In this document: positions 33,288 through 43,082 of the stretch, piece by piece
Position numbering within the stretch: position 1 is the first letter of the stretch
Layout: every line of letters starts with the position of its first letter
From: Candidatus Bathyarchaeota archaeon
Lineage (GTDB): Archaea; Thermoproteota; Bathyarchaeia; Bathyarchaeales; Bathycorpusculaceae
Reading direction: 5' to 3'
DNA length: 54,689 bases
Assembly: GCA_903901015.1 (NCBI GenBank)
Contig: CAIUPH010000005.1
Location: 1 to 54,689, forward strand
Notes under the pieces: generated by a model
Databases searched by the model: none
Seen by the model: the letters and a program-made list of their open reading frames with translations, nothing else
Told to the model about the DNA's origin: nothing
Made by a program: the position numbers and the translations under genes

Positions 33288-34715
33288 TCAGTGGCTCTTT
33301 TGCTGCAGTTCATTAGATGCGTTAAACTCTGCAGCGCGCTTGGACAGCCGCTTGAGTGTGTCTTTGTTTGCCCACAATAGTCCAGACAACACCACTGCGA
33401 AGCCCAAGAACTGAAGAAGCATAAGCGGGCTGGCTGCGGTTATGGGTGTAGGGTTAAGCAGGGCGTATCCGTAGTCAACCTGGGGCTCCACTCTGTACTG
33501 TAGGTAATCGCGTGTCGAAAGCGCGTTTGTGAGGTATATGCTTGACATCAGCGATGCAGTAACCAGAATAACCGCGGCTGAAATGGCGAGGTAGAACAGG
33601 CGCTTTTTTGGCTTCACCACCGATTTTGCCGCTTTAAACAGCGAAAAACTCTTGGTACTAAGCGCAGCAGCTAAAAGCACAAGGAACGGCAGGGCTTGGT
33701 AATCGTATTTGATGGCGCTGAAATACGGCACGTTAAGTTTCAAGCCTGCACCCAGGACAACGTTGATGCTTAAGATAGATGCCGCCGCCACTAAACATAT
33801 CACATCAACAATCACGGTTTTGGAAAAATATTTCCTAAGCGAGAAACCCAAAACCAGAGAAAACGCGACCGCCGCCATAACGTACAACCCCAACCCGTAA
33901 TCCCTAAGAAAATTAGTCACAAAAAAAGGAGAGGCTACGACTCCATTGCTGGCAGGAATCACATCGACAAGGTCCATATGGTGGAATATAGACAGGATTG
34001 GGCGTTCAAGGACGGTTTGGTACCACAAGTAAGCAAACACAAGCGTGGGTATTAAAAACGCGGCGAGTTGACTGAGGATGAGTTTTGGTTTTTTAGGTCG
34101 CGAATAAACGTAGAACAAGAATAGCGGGATGAGGACGAACGCTGCATAAAACTTTGTTAAGACGGCAGCGGAGAAAATCAATCCTGAAAACAAAGCGATT
34201 TTAACAGACCCTTTGCGGATTGCAAAAATACCCACTAAAAGGCAGAGCAGGCTAAAGAAGAGGCATTGCGAGTCGATGAGGAAGCTTCTTGAAAGCACAA
34301 GCTGCCACGGGTTTAAACCTAAAAGCGCGGCTGCAACAAACCCCGCTGATTTGCCGTACAGTTCCCTGCCCAACACATACACCAAGACAACGGAGCCAAG
34401 CCCAAATAAAGTCACCAACGATACGCCCACGCTGATCGATGAGCCAAAAATTCTAAAAACCAAACCTGCAAGGTAGAATCCCACCGGCGGCTGGTCTATC
34501 ACTGCGCCGAAAGATTTCACGTATGGCGTACCCATTTTTACTACGTTTGAGGCGGCTTCAAACTCCAGACTTGTGTCGTAGTTCTGGTAGGGACCCAGCG
34601 AAAACGCGACTAATGCCACACCGATAAGGATTATGGCGAGGGGCAAGGTTTCAGCCGTTGATTTTTTGATGCCGACTTTATCGAGCAAAGTTTCCCCACT
34701 CTTCCATTCATGCAA
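33288..34715 (-). CDS. GT39-type glycosyltransferase
   Basis: A 475-residue integral membrane protein with roughly eleven helices. The region after the first helix (GPYQNYDTSLEFEAASNVVK, GAVIDQPPVGFYLAGLVFRI) is like the first loop of GT39 enzymes, where an acidic residue is catalytic; the D-Q-P-P motif is typical. It is in tandem with another GT39 gene on the same strand. Such enzymes transfer a sugar from a polyprenyl-phosphate donor to proteins or lipids outside the membrane. The C-terminus ends in a helix and a short tail (KRAAEFNASNEL). It is divergent from galT, with 114 bases between starts. Confidence 0.83.
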   Translation of the reverse strand: MHEWKSGETLLDKVGIKKSTAETLPLAIILIGVALVAFSLGPYQNYDTSLEFEAASNVVKMGTPYVKSFGAVIDQPPVGFYLAGLVFRIFGSSISVGVSLVTLFGLGSVVLVYVLGRELYGKSAGFVAAALLGLNPWQLVLSRSFLIDSQCLFFSLLCLLVGIFAIRKGSVKIALFSGLIFSAAVLTKFYAAFVLIPLFLFYVYSRPKKPKLILSQLAAFLIPTLVFAYLWYQTVLERPILSIFHHMDLVDVIPASNGVVASPFFVTNFLRDYGLGLYVMAAVAFSLVLGFSLRKYFSKTVIVDVICLVAAASILSINVVLGAGLKLNVPYFSAIKYDYQALPFLVLLAAALSTKSFSLFKAAKSVVKPKKRLFYLAISAAVILVTASLMSSIYLTNALSTRDYLQYRVEPQVDYGYALLNPTPITAASPLMLLQFLGFAVVLSGLLWANKDTLKRLSKRAAEFNASNELQQKSH

Positions 34716-34829
34716 GGGCTGACTGAAAAAACTTTGCTATCCACAGCCCAAAGTGCCTTTTTTCCTAAAATGTGATGCTCCAACAAGATTAAAATAAGAA
34801 GTCTCCCCCAAACTACAGAGTGCAGAACC

Positions 34830-35870
34830 ATGCCTTATAATGAGCTTAGAAAAGACTATTTGCTTGACCGCTGGGTCGTAATCGCTACTGAACGTAGCCG
34901 AAGACCCACCGACTTCGCCAAACCGCGACCTCAAACTGCCCAAACCGCGGGTTGCCCCATGTGCGTTGGCAACGAAAACATGACGCCGCCAGCCCTGATG
35001 CTCTACCAAAAAGACGGCGACAAAATAACGCGAAGCCAAGACCCCTTGACTGGCGAGCGATCAAAAGACTGGTTAGTCCGAGTTATCCCAAACCTCTACC
35101 CAGCGTTTAGCCCTCCCAAACAGCCCGAGGACGCGAAACAAATCACCAAAAACAAATATTTGTGGAGCGCAGTGGGGCACCACGAAGTGCTTGTTGAATC
35201 GCCAAACCACGAGGAAGACCCCGCCGAGGCAGAGTTGCCCCAGCTTGAACTCGTCATAAATGCTTACATCGACAGGCTCAAAGAACTTAGCGCGAAGCCA
35301 TACGTGAAGTATGTGTCGATTTTCCGCAACCACGGCTTAGAAGCGGGTGCGTCTTTGTCTCATGCGCACAGCCAAGTAATCGCAACTCCGATGGTTCCCA
35401 CCATTATCCGTGAAGAGCAGAAAGCCGCCAGAACATTCTACGAGGAGAATGGGAAATGCATATTCTGCGACATAATTGAAGGCGAAGTGAAAGGTCCACG
35501 ATTGATTTCTGAAGACCACGATTTTGTGGTTTTGGCTCCTTACGCGAGCGTTAACCCGATGGAGTTTTGGATTCTGCCCAAAAAACACGCTCCAAACATC
35601 CTCGATTTGACAGCGCCCGAGGTCAGTGCGTTCGCAAAAAACCTCAAATCATCGCTCAAAGCCCTAAAAACCTTAGTCAACAATCCGCCTTACAACTACG
35701 GCATCCACCTTGCATTAAACCCAGAATCCCAAGACAGCTACCACTGGCACTTAGAAGTTTACCCCAAACTGGCAACTTGGGCGGGCTTCGAGAAGAGCAC
35801 AGGCGTCTACATCAACACGGTTACGCCAGAAACCGCGGCGGAGACTCTGCGAAAAACATTAACCCCCTAA
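34830..35870 (+). CDS. galT: Galactose-1-phosphate uridylyltransferase
   Basis: GalT exchanges UMP between UDP-glucose and galactose-1-phosphate (Leloir pathway). The 346-residue protein carries the N-terminal zinc knuckle (Cys42, Cys45 in GCPMCVGNE), a second pair (CIFC), the catalytic HxHxQ as HAHSQ (178-182) in the segment EAGASLSHAHSQVIATP, and a C-terminal HWHLEVYP. Family members typically read HPHxQ; here Ala replaces Pro, a common archaeal variant. Related HIT-like transferases use other nucleotide sugars, so the donor is not certain. It is placed near sugar-polymer genes (debranching enzyme, TpiA). Confidence 0.88.
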   Translation: MPYNELRKDYLLDRWVVIATERSRRPTDFAKPRPQTAQTAGCPMCVGNENMTPPALMLYQKDGDKITRSQDPLTGERSKDWLVRVIPNLYPAFSPPKQPEDAKQITKNKYLWSAVGHHEVLVESPNHEEDPAEAELPQLELVINAYIDRLKELSAKPYVKYVSIFRNHGLEAGASLSHAHSQVIATPMVPTIIREEQKAARTFYEENGKCIFCDIIEGEVKGPRLISEDHDFVVLAPYASVNPMEFWILPKKHAPNILDLTAPEVSAFAKNLKSSLKALKTLVNNPPYNYGIHLALNPESQDSYHWHLEVYPKLATWAGFEKSTGVYINTVTPETAAETLRKTLTP

Positions 35871-35960
35871 ATTCCCCAAATTTTGTAATTTAATCGGGGA
35901 CTCCAAAATTGCGACAACTTAAAGAGACTATGGTTTGTAGTGCTTTAAGAGGATTCAAAG

Positions 35961-37334
35961 ATGAAATCGCTTGTTGCTATATTGTTGATTGCAACGATTT
36001 TTTGCGCCTTTATGTTGGTTGGTAACGTGCATTTTGGTTCGGCTCAAACTGGAACAAACGTAAACGGCAGCATTAACTCAGATACAACATGGACGCAGGG
36101 CAACAACCCGTACCATCTCACTGGCAACGTTACCGTGCCAAAAGGTGTGACACTCACTATTGAATCAGGCGTTCAAGTTATTTTCATGCAGGACATACCA
36201 ACTCGCGACCAAGTCGGTAGACCCGCCGATGAATTCCATTATCACAATCTTGATGTAGTGGGTACATTACTTGCAATAGGCCAGAACGCTCCCATTACAT
36301 TTAGTTACGCTAACCAAATAACATTTGAAAGCTCAAGCTCAGCTTCAGTTCTGCAAAACGTTAATTTTATTGGCTCAAACGACGGCTCAAATAGCTACGG
36401 CGGATGCAAGATCAACATCCTTGGTTCTTCGCCCAAACTTGATAGCGACTCTTTTAGTATCCCCTACCCAGGGAGCCAAATTTCGATAAATGGGGGGTCA
36501 CCAATAATTGAAAACAGCAACCTTGGCACAAATGTGGGCATCTCAATATATAATTCGGCTGCGCAGATTTTAAACAACAATGTCAAGTCAAATGCTGCTG
36601 AACCCAATAACTATTTTATTTCGCTCTACAACAGTCCAGCCATAATCTCCGATAACAACATCGTTGGAGCTTATACTTCGTCAATGTTTATCATAAGCTC
36701 AGGGGCTCCCTTGATTACTCGTAATTTCATCAGCACATCAACTGTTGGAATGACAATCTACGGCAGTTCCAGCCCAGTGATTGAAAATAACACATTTGCC
36801 GAAAATGGAATAGCCTTAAACATTTATGACTTCAAAGGGTCCCCGTCACCAACAATTAAAGGCAACAACTTTGAGCAAAACAGCCAATACGACATTTACT
36901 TGGGGCAGCAAGGCGTTTATGGTACAACAGCAGGCAGCATAAATGCGGCTTATAACTGGTGGGGAACAACCGACACGTCAACTATTAATCAGTCAATCTT
37001 TGACCACAAAAATAACAATAACATTGGAACAGTATCGATTGACCCAATCTTAGCGTCACACAATAAAGCTGCAATGCCAAACGCTTCACCAAACACACCT
37101 TTGCCATCTTCAATACAGGTAAACCCAACAAACACATCGCCCAATCCATCTGGCACCTCACAAAACCCCACTTCAACACCCCAAACTGGCAACGGAAACT
37201 CCCAAGCAATACCGCAAGAATGGCTCTACGGAATAATTGTGGCTCTCGCCATCGCATTAGCCATTGTGGCAACTGCGCTATTGGTTCAGATGCACGACCA
37301 AAAGAAAAATGCCGCAAGCCAAGAAAAGCAATAA
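35961..37334 (+). CDS. Secreted right-handed parallel beta-helix (NosD-like) protein
   Basis: A 457-residue exported protein. A signal peptide (1-29) is followed by a beta-helix of about 300 residues with repeating NN- and N-containing turns (ITRNFISTSTVGMTIYGSSS, PVIENNTFAENGIALNIYD), which is the NosD/pectate-lyase-like fold. The stretch GSINSDTTWTQGNNPYHLTG, with NVTVPKGVTLTIESG, is a frequent opening of these proteins. A Pro/Thr/Ser-rich linker leads to a membrane helix (about 422-443) and a short basic tail. The protein is probably surface-bound and binds or cuts polysaccharide; no catalytic residues can be named. Confidence 0.8.
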   Translation: MKSLVAILLIATIFCAFMLVGNVHFGSAQTGTNVNGSINSDTTWTQGNNPYHLTGNVTVPKGVTLTIESGVQVIFMQDIPTRDQVGRPADEFHYHNLDVVGTLLAIGQNAPITFSYANQITFESSSSASVLQNVNFIGSNDGSNSYGGCKINILGSSPKLDSDSFSIPYPGSQISINGGSPIIENSNLGTNVGISIYNSAAQILNNNVKSNAAEPNNYFISLYNSPAIISDNNIVGAYTSSMFIISSGAPLITRNFISTSTVGMTIYGSSSPVIENNTFAENGIALNIYDFKGSPSPTIKGNNFEQNSQYDIYLGQQGVYGTTAGSINAAYNWWGTTDTSTINQSIFDHKNNNNIGTVSIDPILASHNKAAMPNASPNTPLPSSIQVNPTNTSPNPSGTSQNPTSTPQTGNGNSQAIPQEWLYGIIVALAIALAIVATALLVQMHDQKKNAASQEKQ

Positions 37335-37338
37335 AACT

Positions 37339-39414
37339 CTAAACATCCGCGATTTCTTTGGGGTTTTTTGGTTTAACCATCAAAATGTCCTCTATGTAAG
37401 CCCGCAGCGGTTCAGCTACGCTCCATGCCTGCGAGATGCAACCTCTGGGTTCGTTTGGGGGGTCGCAGTCGTAGATTTCGTTTATTGTTCCTAAGCCGCC
37501 CTGTTGGATTCCGACGGTGAACAATGGCAGAATGAGGTTTTCAAGTGCCTGCTGCTTTGCCTGCGCCGTGTAATCGTTGACTTTCAAAAACGCGGTAACG
37601 TATGGTCCCAGTAGCCATGGCCAAATCGTGCCGTTGTGATAAGCCATATCCCTGCTTCTGCTGTCTCCTGAGCATTTTCCGATGAATTTGGGGTCGCCAA
37701 GCGATAGAGTCCTCAAGCCGTAGGGTGTTACGAGTTCGCGGTTCACGACATCGACGACTTTCTGGCTTTTTTCTTTGTCGAGCATTGTGTAGTCTAGTGA
37801 GACGGCGAATATTTGGTTGGGGCGAATGGAGGCGTCTTGTGTTTTGTCGTCGATTACGTCATAGAGACAGCCGCCTTTGCTATTCCAGAATTTTTGGCTG
37901 AAGCTTTGGCGGGTTTGGTTTGCCATGGCACCGTACTTTTTCGTTAGCTCGGATTCTTCAAACTTGGTTGCGAGCAGCTCCATCGTTCGCAGGGTGTTGT
38001 ACCATAATGCTTGGATTTCCACTGCTTTCCCAGTCCTTGGCGTGATGACGTCGTTTCCAACGCGGGCATCCATCCAGGTGAGCCTTGGACCATGCATTAA
38101 CAAGCCGTCGTCATCCAATTTGATTCCGAACAATGTTCCCCTTTGATGATTCGCGATTATAGATTGCAGCTTTTCCCAGAGTTCCTCTTTAACAAACCCG
38201 AAGTCGCCCGTGTACTTAACATACTGCAGCACCGCGTTAACATACCACAATGTGCCATCAACCGTATCGTATATTGGGATGCCTGATTTGTCAGTGACTA
38301 AATTCGGAATCAAACCGCTCTTGCAGTACTGCATAAAGGTCCGCAAGATATCTTTGGCTTCGATATACTTGCCAGTTACCAGCAGAAGCCCCGGCAACGA
38401 AACGAAAGTGTCTCTGCCCCACGGCTCAAACCAGTGGTAACCTGCAATAACCGATTTTTTGCCCTCGGCGTCTTGCACCATGAATGAATCAGAGGCCAAA
38501 AGAATCCAGTTTAGCCAATCACTCATCGGTACCTCAGGGTGGATTTGGTAAAAGTCAGCGAGCACCATAGATTTTTGATTCCGTTCTCGGTCTAAGGATG
38601 CGTTAACCTCTTGCGTTATGCCGCCAACAAAATCCAAAATTTCCCATGCTTCTTTGCCTTCATGACTCACGGCAAATGTGACCGCAAACTCTTTCTGGGC
38701 ATTAGCGGGTACTTGCACCTCAAAGTACCCCGGCTGGAAACAATCGTCAACGTCAGCTTCGCCCCGCAGCAATTCGTCGCGGTAATGGATGTGGTTTACC
38801 CAGTTTATTTTTTCCTTAAATTCTCCGTCTGTTATGCGGCACGCAATTGTTGCTTGTGGACGCTGAAAAACTGCCTGGAACTGACTACCTCTGCTTTCCA
38901 TGGTGAAGTTCAACGGGACCTTCATTCGGTAAACGACGGTGTGATAGTACCTGCATGTTAAAAGCGGATAAAGCCGAACCTTAACGTCTGAGTCGTTGTT
39001 GTTTATGATGTTGTAGGTTACTGCGGTGGCATTCTTGTTTTTTGGCATAAAAACCGTTTTGCTAACGTGGACGCTGCTCACGTTGTAGCTGTATGTGGGA
39101 AAGGGGGCTAGCGAAAACTGGCTAATTAGTTTGTAGCCTTCAGGATAGATTGTGTCATGGAACTCGTTTGCGCCCAGTCTGTAAACATCCGTGCCCACGA
39201 TTACGTCTTCATCAAGTTTTGAGACGCAGACCGTGCGGTTTCCAGGCGGATCAAGCGCCGCGACCAGCAATCCATGGTACTTGCGCGTGTTAATCCCCAG
39301 AACAGTTGACGATGCGTAACTTCCTAAGCCGTTGGTTACCAACCATTCCTTCTCGATGAACTCCCCAAAATGTGAAAGCGCATCTTTATGATAGGTTATG
39401 GCGGGCAGATTCAT
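37339..39414 (-). CDS. Amylo-alpha-1,6-glucosidase (glycogen debranching enzyme)
   Basis: A 691-residue debranching enzyme of the archaeal/bacterial GDE type. The N-terminal domain (about 1-270) begins with EKEWLVTNGLGSYASSTVLG, INTRKYHGLLVAAL, typical of the family. The catalytic (alpha/alpha)6 barrel has the motif WFEPWGRDTFVSLPGLLLVT, DARVGNDVITPRTGKAVEIQ and YHNGTIWPWLLGPYVTAF. It removes alpha-1,6 branches from glycogen. The stop lies next to the DUF89 gene upstream (39414/39415), so they form one unit with tpiA. This suggests a storage-glycogen degradation route into triose phosphates. Confidence 0.92.
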   Translation of the reverse strand: MNLPAITYHKDALSHFGEFIEKEWLVTNGLGSYASSTVLGINTRKYHGLLVAALDPPGNRTVCVSKLDEDVIVGTDVYRLGANEFHDTIYPEGYKLISQFSLAPFPTYSYNVSSVHVSKTVFMPKNKNATAVTYNIINNNDSDVKVRLYPLLTCRYYHTVVYRMKVPLNFTMESRGSQFQAVFQRPQATIACRITDGEFKEKINWVNHIHYRDELLRGEADVDDCFQPGYFEVQVPANAQKEFAVTFAVSHEGKEAWEILDFVGGITQEVNASLDRERNQKSMVLADFYQIHPEVPMSDWLNWILLASDSFMVQDAEGKKSVIAGYHWFEPWGRDTFVSLPGLLLVTGKYIEAKDILRTFMQYCKSGLIPNLVTDKSGIPIYDTVDGTLWYVNAVLQYVKYTGDFGFVKEELWEKLQSIIANHQRGTLFGIKLDDDGLLMHGPRLTWMDARVGNDVITPRTGKAVEIQALWYNTLRTMELLATKFEESELTKKYGAMANQTRQSFSQKFWNSKGGCLYDVIDDKTQDASIRPNQIFAVSLDYTMLDKEKSQKVVDVVNRELVTPYGLRTLSLGDPKFIGKCSGDSRSRDMAYHNGTIWPWLLGPYVTAFLKVNDYTAQAKQQALENLILPLFTVGIQQGGLGTINEIYDCDPPNEPRGCISQAWSVAEPLRAYIEDILMVKPKNPKEIADV

Positions 39415-40296
39415 CTATGGCATCAGCTTCGCAACGTTTTTGTCTCTTGGAACACAGAAATAGTTTGCTACGGGAACGCATTTGGTTCGGAACATCAAAA
39501 GGTGAGGTTTTGTCAGTTTGTATTCTGTGAGGGTTTCAGCGTATCCCATGCCCTTAGCGAAGACGAGTTCCGCGGCGTCGTAGACTTTCAGGAACTCAGG
39601 TGAGGCTTCTTTTTTCTGCAAGCCAACTGCGTCGCAACCCGTAGTTATTACTTCGTCAGCGAGTTTGTCCATGTTAGAAACCTCGGCGTCCTCCATCGTG
39701 GCGTCGTTGATTACAGGTCCGCCCTTGACGACATAGGTGACTTTTAATCCCATGTTCTTGAGCTGCTCAACTAGCAACGTATCAAAAACTATTTCGCCCG
39801 CGTTATCCGCCAAGAACAAAACGCTCTGCGCCTTCTTCGCCAACTCATACGCTTTGTCAATGTCGTCGATAACAAGGTCTTTTGTGGCTTCCCTTATGGC
39901 GCCTGCCATACTATTCAAAGTAAACTTGTGCCCGGGAATATCAAACTCCATTATGTTTCCCACAATCGCGCATAAACACGCCTTCTTAAACCGCTCCTGC
40001 TGGTTGATGCCTGATTCAACGTATTTTTTTGCGTGAGGACGCATCTTGAGGGCTTTTTCGTTGGCGAGTTTCTTGTTATACTTGTAGGGGTCGTTGCAGC
40101 TTGTTAATTGCCTGATTATGCGGTCTCTTTTCGTGCCGATGTATGCGGCGTTCGACGTGGGCTTGAACTCGCGGTTCAGCAGCTTCACGATTTCAGCCAA
40201 GCACCTAAAACGTAGGGCTGGGTTTGTGGTGGCTTGGTAGGTTTGAATTTGTGCCCGAAAAAGCAGGCAGGATTCGCATTCAGGTTCAACTTTCAA
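39415..40296 (-). CDS. DUF89 (ARMT1-like) damage-control phosphatase family protein
   Basis: A 293-residue DUF89 protein. It has an N-terminal CxxC (CESC, 8-11), found in the subfamily with that pair, and a basic helical region. The metal-binding part follows, with LADNAGEIVFDTLLVEQL and VKGGPVINDATMEDAEV (DN and ND motifs). DUF89 enzymes are metal-dependent phosphatases that remove damaged sugar phosphates or related compounds. Here it is directly adjacent to the glycogen debranching gene and upstream of it, so clearing abnormal sugar phosphates is plausible. The substrate is not known. It is 15 bases downstream of tpiA. Confidence 0.85.
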   Translation of the reverse strand: MKVEPECESCLLFRAQIQTYQATTNPALRFRCLAEIVKLLNREFKPTSNAAYIGTKRDRIIRQLTSCNDPYKYNKKLANEKALKMRPHAKKYVESGINQQERFKKACLCAIVGNIMEFDIPGHKFTLNSMAGAIREATKDLVIDDIDKAYELAKKAQSVLFLADNAGEIVFDTLLVEQLKNMGLKVTYVVKGGPVINDATMEDAEVSNMDKLADEVITTGCDAVGLQKKEASPEFLKVYDAAELVFAKGMGYAETLTEYKLTKPHLLMFRTKCVPVANYFCVPRDKNVAKLMP

Positions 40297-40311
40297 GGCT
40301 AATTCACACTT

Positions 40312-41061
<750 letters not shown>

Positions 41062-41120
41062 TTAACGGTTTAAATTCTTTTTTCCGTTGAAGGCATCCTC
41101 GGTTTCCGTCTTTCTTATAG

Positions 41121-41179
41121 AAAGTTAAGTTTATCAAGCTTTTCTTTGTGATTTTAGTTTATGCTTTTTTTCTTTAAAC
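41121..41179 (+). repeat. Box2 repeat, copy 1
   Basis: AAAGTTAAGTTTATCAAGCT is followed by a T-rich stretch and TTTAGTTTATGCTTTTTTTC. Nearly the same 59 bases occur at 43247-43305, and a shorter version at 42333-42374. It runs into the ATG of the reading frame at 41161. Confidence 0.6.
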
Positions 41180-41562
41180 GTTGTTTGCGTCAGCTTGCTG
41201 AGGAAGGAAAAGGCTTCAGTGACATTTCACAAGTTATAGGTAAAAGTCACGTCTCAATTAAAAATAAACTATACAATTTGAGTTTATCTCTGAAAGATAA
41301 CACTTATTCGCAATTTCCAGTAGCCGTATCATCATTATCATAATCACCTACTATAGCTCCAATTGTTAATCCAGTTCCTGCTGTCGATCTTGTCAGCGTA
41401 AATGAGGTAGCCCTTGAATTGAAAGCGACTGGACCATTGCCTAGTGTTGAGGAGAAGCTCAGGGTTTTGGATGCGGCTTTGGTTGCTTTGGAGCGGCCAG
41501 GTCTTCATGCAACCAACCTTTTCAGTCATATCGGAGAGTTCTTGCAACGACTCCCCAGTTAA
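41161..41562 (+). pseudogene. HTH-like protein with in-frame TAA
   Basis: From ATG 41161 the frame gives a helix-turn-helix-like part (LRQLAEEGKGFSDISQVIGK, SHVSIKNKLYNLSL), then a Ser-rich segment ending SSLS, then TAA at 41341-41343. The same frame continues SPTIAPIVNPVPAVDLVSVN, EVALELKATGPLPSVEEKLR, VLDAALVALERPGLHATNLF to TAA 41560-41562. The downstream part is protein-like and completes a 132-residue protein. Composition resembles small proteins of archaeal proviruses and mobile regions. The TAA may come from TCA, which fits the serine run. Confidence 0.65.
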
Positions 41563-41581
41563 CGCGCCATAGATAAGTGGA

Positions 41582-41774
41582 ATCGACTTCTAAAGGTATG
41601 CGGTGTTAAAAAAAGGCCAATAATCTTTTATTTTCTTCTTATAAACCTTCCTTTAACAAGGTAATCGTTTGACTTTCAGTTTAAATTGTTTTCAGGAAAC
41701 CAATAAGAAAAAAGCAAGGGTGGATTGAACCTACATGCCGGTGGAGACATCACCCGAACAACCCCTTTTTTTAA
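41582..41774 (+). repeat. Direct-repeat unit R2, copy a
   Basis: This 193-base unit has an upstream block (ATCGACTTCTAAAGG), a TATA box (TTATAAA, 41639-41645), a 53-base stretch (41652-41704) identical to 42199-42251, and a stem GGGTG (41718-41722)/CACCC (41751-41755) with a T-run at 41766-41772. It may be transcribed as an RNA of about 100 nt. It accounts for the gap 41563-41863. Confidence 0.7.
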
Positions 41775-41863
41775 TCAAGTACAATTGATTTAAAACCTAC
41801 AATCAAAAAAAGCAGAAAACAATAAACTTATAATCCAAATCAAACCAATAAAAACCCAAGTAA

Positions 41864-42085
41864 GTGAATAAAATGGACAGAAAATTAAAAACTATACCCG
41901 AACCCAAAAAGGGAACCCAAACCGTTTTCAAATCTAAAACGACGCCAGTAATAAAAAGCAAAGGCGGTAACACTAACTATCTATGTGGCAATTGTGGAGC
42001 AAAAATAGGCGAAACTATCATCGAAGGAAAATTCAAGAATGTTGTGTTAAAGTGTCCAACCTGCAACCTCTACAACGAGATATAG
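41864..42085 (+). CDS. Small zinc-ribbon protein
   Basis: A 73-residue protein (start GTG 41864 or ATG 41873). The N-terminal half is basic and low complexity (KLKTIPEPKKGTQTVFKSKT). The C-terminal half carries two Cys pairs (CGNC and CPTC) in YLCGNCGAKIGETIIEG and VVLKCPTCNLYNEI, which is a zinc ribbon. It could bind nucleic acid or a protein partner. It lies alone between repeats R2a and R2b, like a single-gene cassette. A TATA-like TTATAAT at about 41828-41834 suggests a near-leaderless transcript. Confidence 0.7.
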   Translation: MNKMDRKLKTIPEPKKGTQTVFKSKTTPVIKSKGGNTNYLCGNCGAKIGETIIEGKFKNVVLKCPTCNLYNEI

Positions 42086-42130
42086 TTTAGGTGACGTTTC
42101 TGCTCAAGTAACAGAAACTTAGAACCGCCG

Positions 42131-42316
42131 ATCGACTTCTTGAGGAATGCAGTGTTAAAAAAAAACCAATAATCTCTTATTTTCTTTATATGAACCTTTT
42201 TAACAAGGTAATCGTTTGACTTTCAGTTTAAATTGTTTTCAGGAAACCAATGAAAAAAGCCGGGGTTAATTTGAACCCATCTAAAGTTGAGATGTAACCC
42301 GCATATCCCTTTTTTA
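42131..42316 (+). repeat. Direct-repeat unit R2, copy b
   Basis: This copy matches unit a over its whole length: ATCGACTTCTTGAGG, TATA-like TTTATATG (42185-42192), the identical 53 bases at 42199-42251, and a stem GGGTT (42263-42267)/AACCC (42296-42300) with 28 bases between arms, as in copy a. The changed base pair (G-C to T-A) keeps the stem. Confidence 0.7.
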
Positions 42317-42332
42317 GTTAAAAAACAACAGA

Positions 42333-42374
42333 CAGTTAAGTTTGCCGAGCTTTAATATTTTTTATCTTTTGATG
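42333..42374 (+). repeat. Box2 repeat, copy 2 (degenerate)
   Basis: CAGTTAAGTTTGCCGAGCTT followed by a T-rich stretch and ATG resembles box2 at 41121. It ends at the preferred start codon 42372 of the next gene, so box2 may be a promoter-leader module. Confidence 0.4.
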
Positions 42375-42986
42375 TTACGTAACTTACTTATCGGATGCTT
42401 TTTTATCGAGTATACAGTACTTAGTATTGAATGTTTTGTGCGTGGAAAAATTAAATATCCAAAACTCTCACTGTTCATAATAAGCGTAATCTTAGTATAC
42501 TTTCTTTTTTCTGGTTTAGCATACAAACCCTTGCATGATGCTCTTGTATTCATGGGGTATTTTGGAACTTTTCTTGCGGGTTTACTATACCCCTATGCAT
42601 TAACTTCGGCGGCTGGCACAGGAATATTGCTGATTCTCGCGAAAGAACAAAACTTACTCTTAGCAGGAGTTATAGCTGGAATTGGCGCTTTAATAAGTGA
42701 CATTATCCTATTCCTTTTTGTCAAACATGGCTTTAGTGATGAGGTACACAAACTCTCAAAAGAAACAGTTGTTCAAACTGTTAATAAATGGATACCGGAT
42801 TCTGTTAGAGTATATTTGCTTGCGATCTTTGCGGGTATGCTAATTGCCTCTCCGCTTCCAACTGAAATTGGCATCATGCTTATGACATCAATAAAGAATA
42901 TGTCAGTCAAGAAATTCGTAATCATAGTGTATATCTTGCATGCAAGCGCAATCTTCATAATTCTTCTAATTGGCAACACTATATAA
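42372..42986 (+). CDS. Multi-pass membrane protein, small-multidrug-export/DedA-like
   Basis: A 204-residue membrane protein with about six helices. It has LLIGCFFIEYTVLSIECFV at the start, YFGTFLAGLLYPYALTSAAG, GVIAGIGALISDIILFLF and IASPLPTEIGIMLM near the C-terminus. The loop with Gly-Thr and Pro and the late SPLPTEIG motif resemble the putative small multidrug export/VTT-like group. The ATG 42372 is chosen since the box2-like sequence precedes it; TTG 42342 would add ten residues. It is flanked by repeats R2b and R2c. Specific substrate unknown. Confidence 0.65.
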   Translation: MLRNLLIGCFFIEYTVLSIECFVRGKIKYPKLSLFIISVILVYFLFSGLAYKPLHDALVFMGYFGTFLAGLLYPYALTSAAGTGILLILAKEQNLLLAGVIAGIGALISDIILFLFVKHGFSDEVHKLSKETVVQTVNKWIPDSVRVYLLAIFAGMLIASPLPTEIGIMLMTSIKNMSVKKFVIIVYILHASAIFIILLIGNTI

Positions 42987-43082
42987 TCCGGAATTTTTAA
43001 TTACCTGGGCATACTTCAGAAAATTTTGCCAAAAAGACGAGACGTACAGGAGATAAAAGCTTCACCGCCTGTATTTTTCTGA

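Noticed and set aside
41718-41755. tRNA gene, because of a T-loop-like GGTTCAA on the minus strand
   Set aside because: No acceptor, D-arm or proper T-stem can be drawn; only a T-loop-like string is present. Kept as part of repeat R2.
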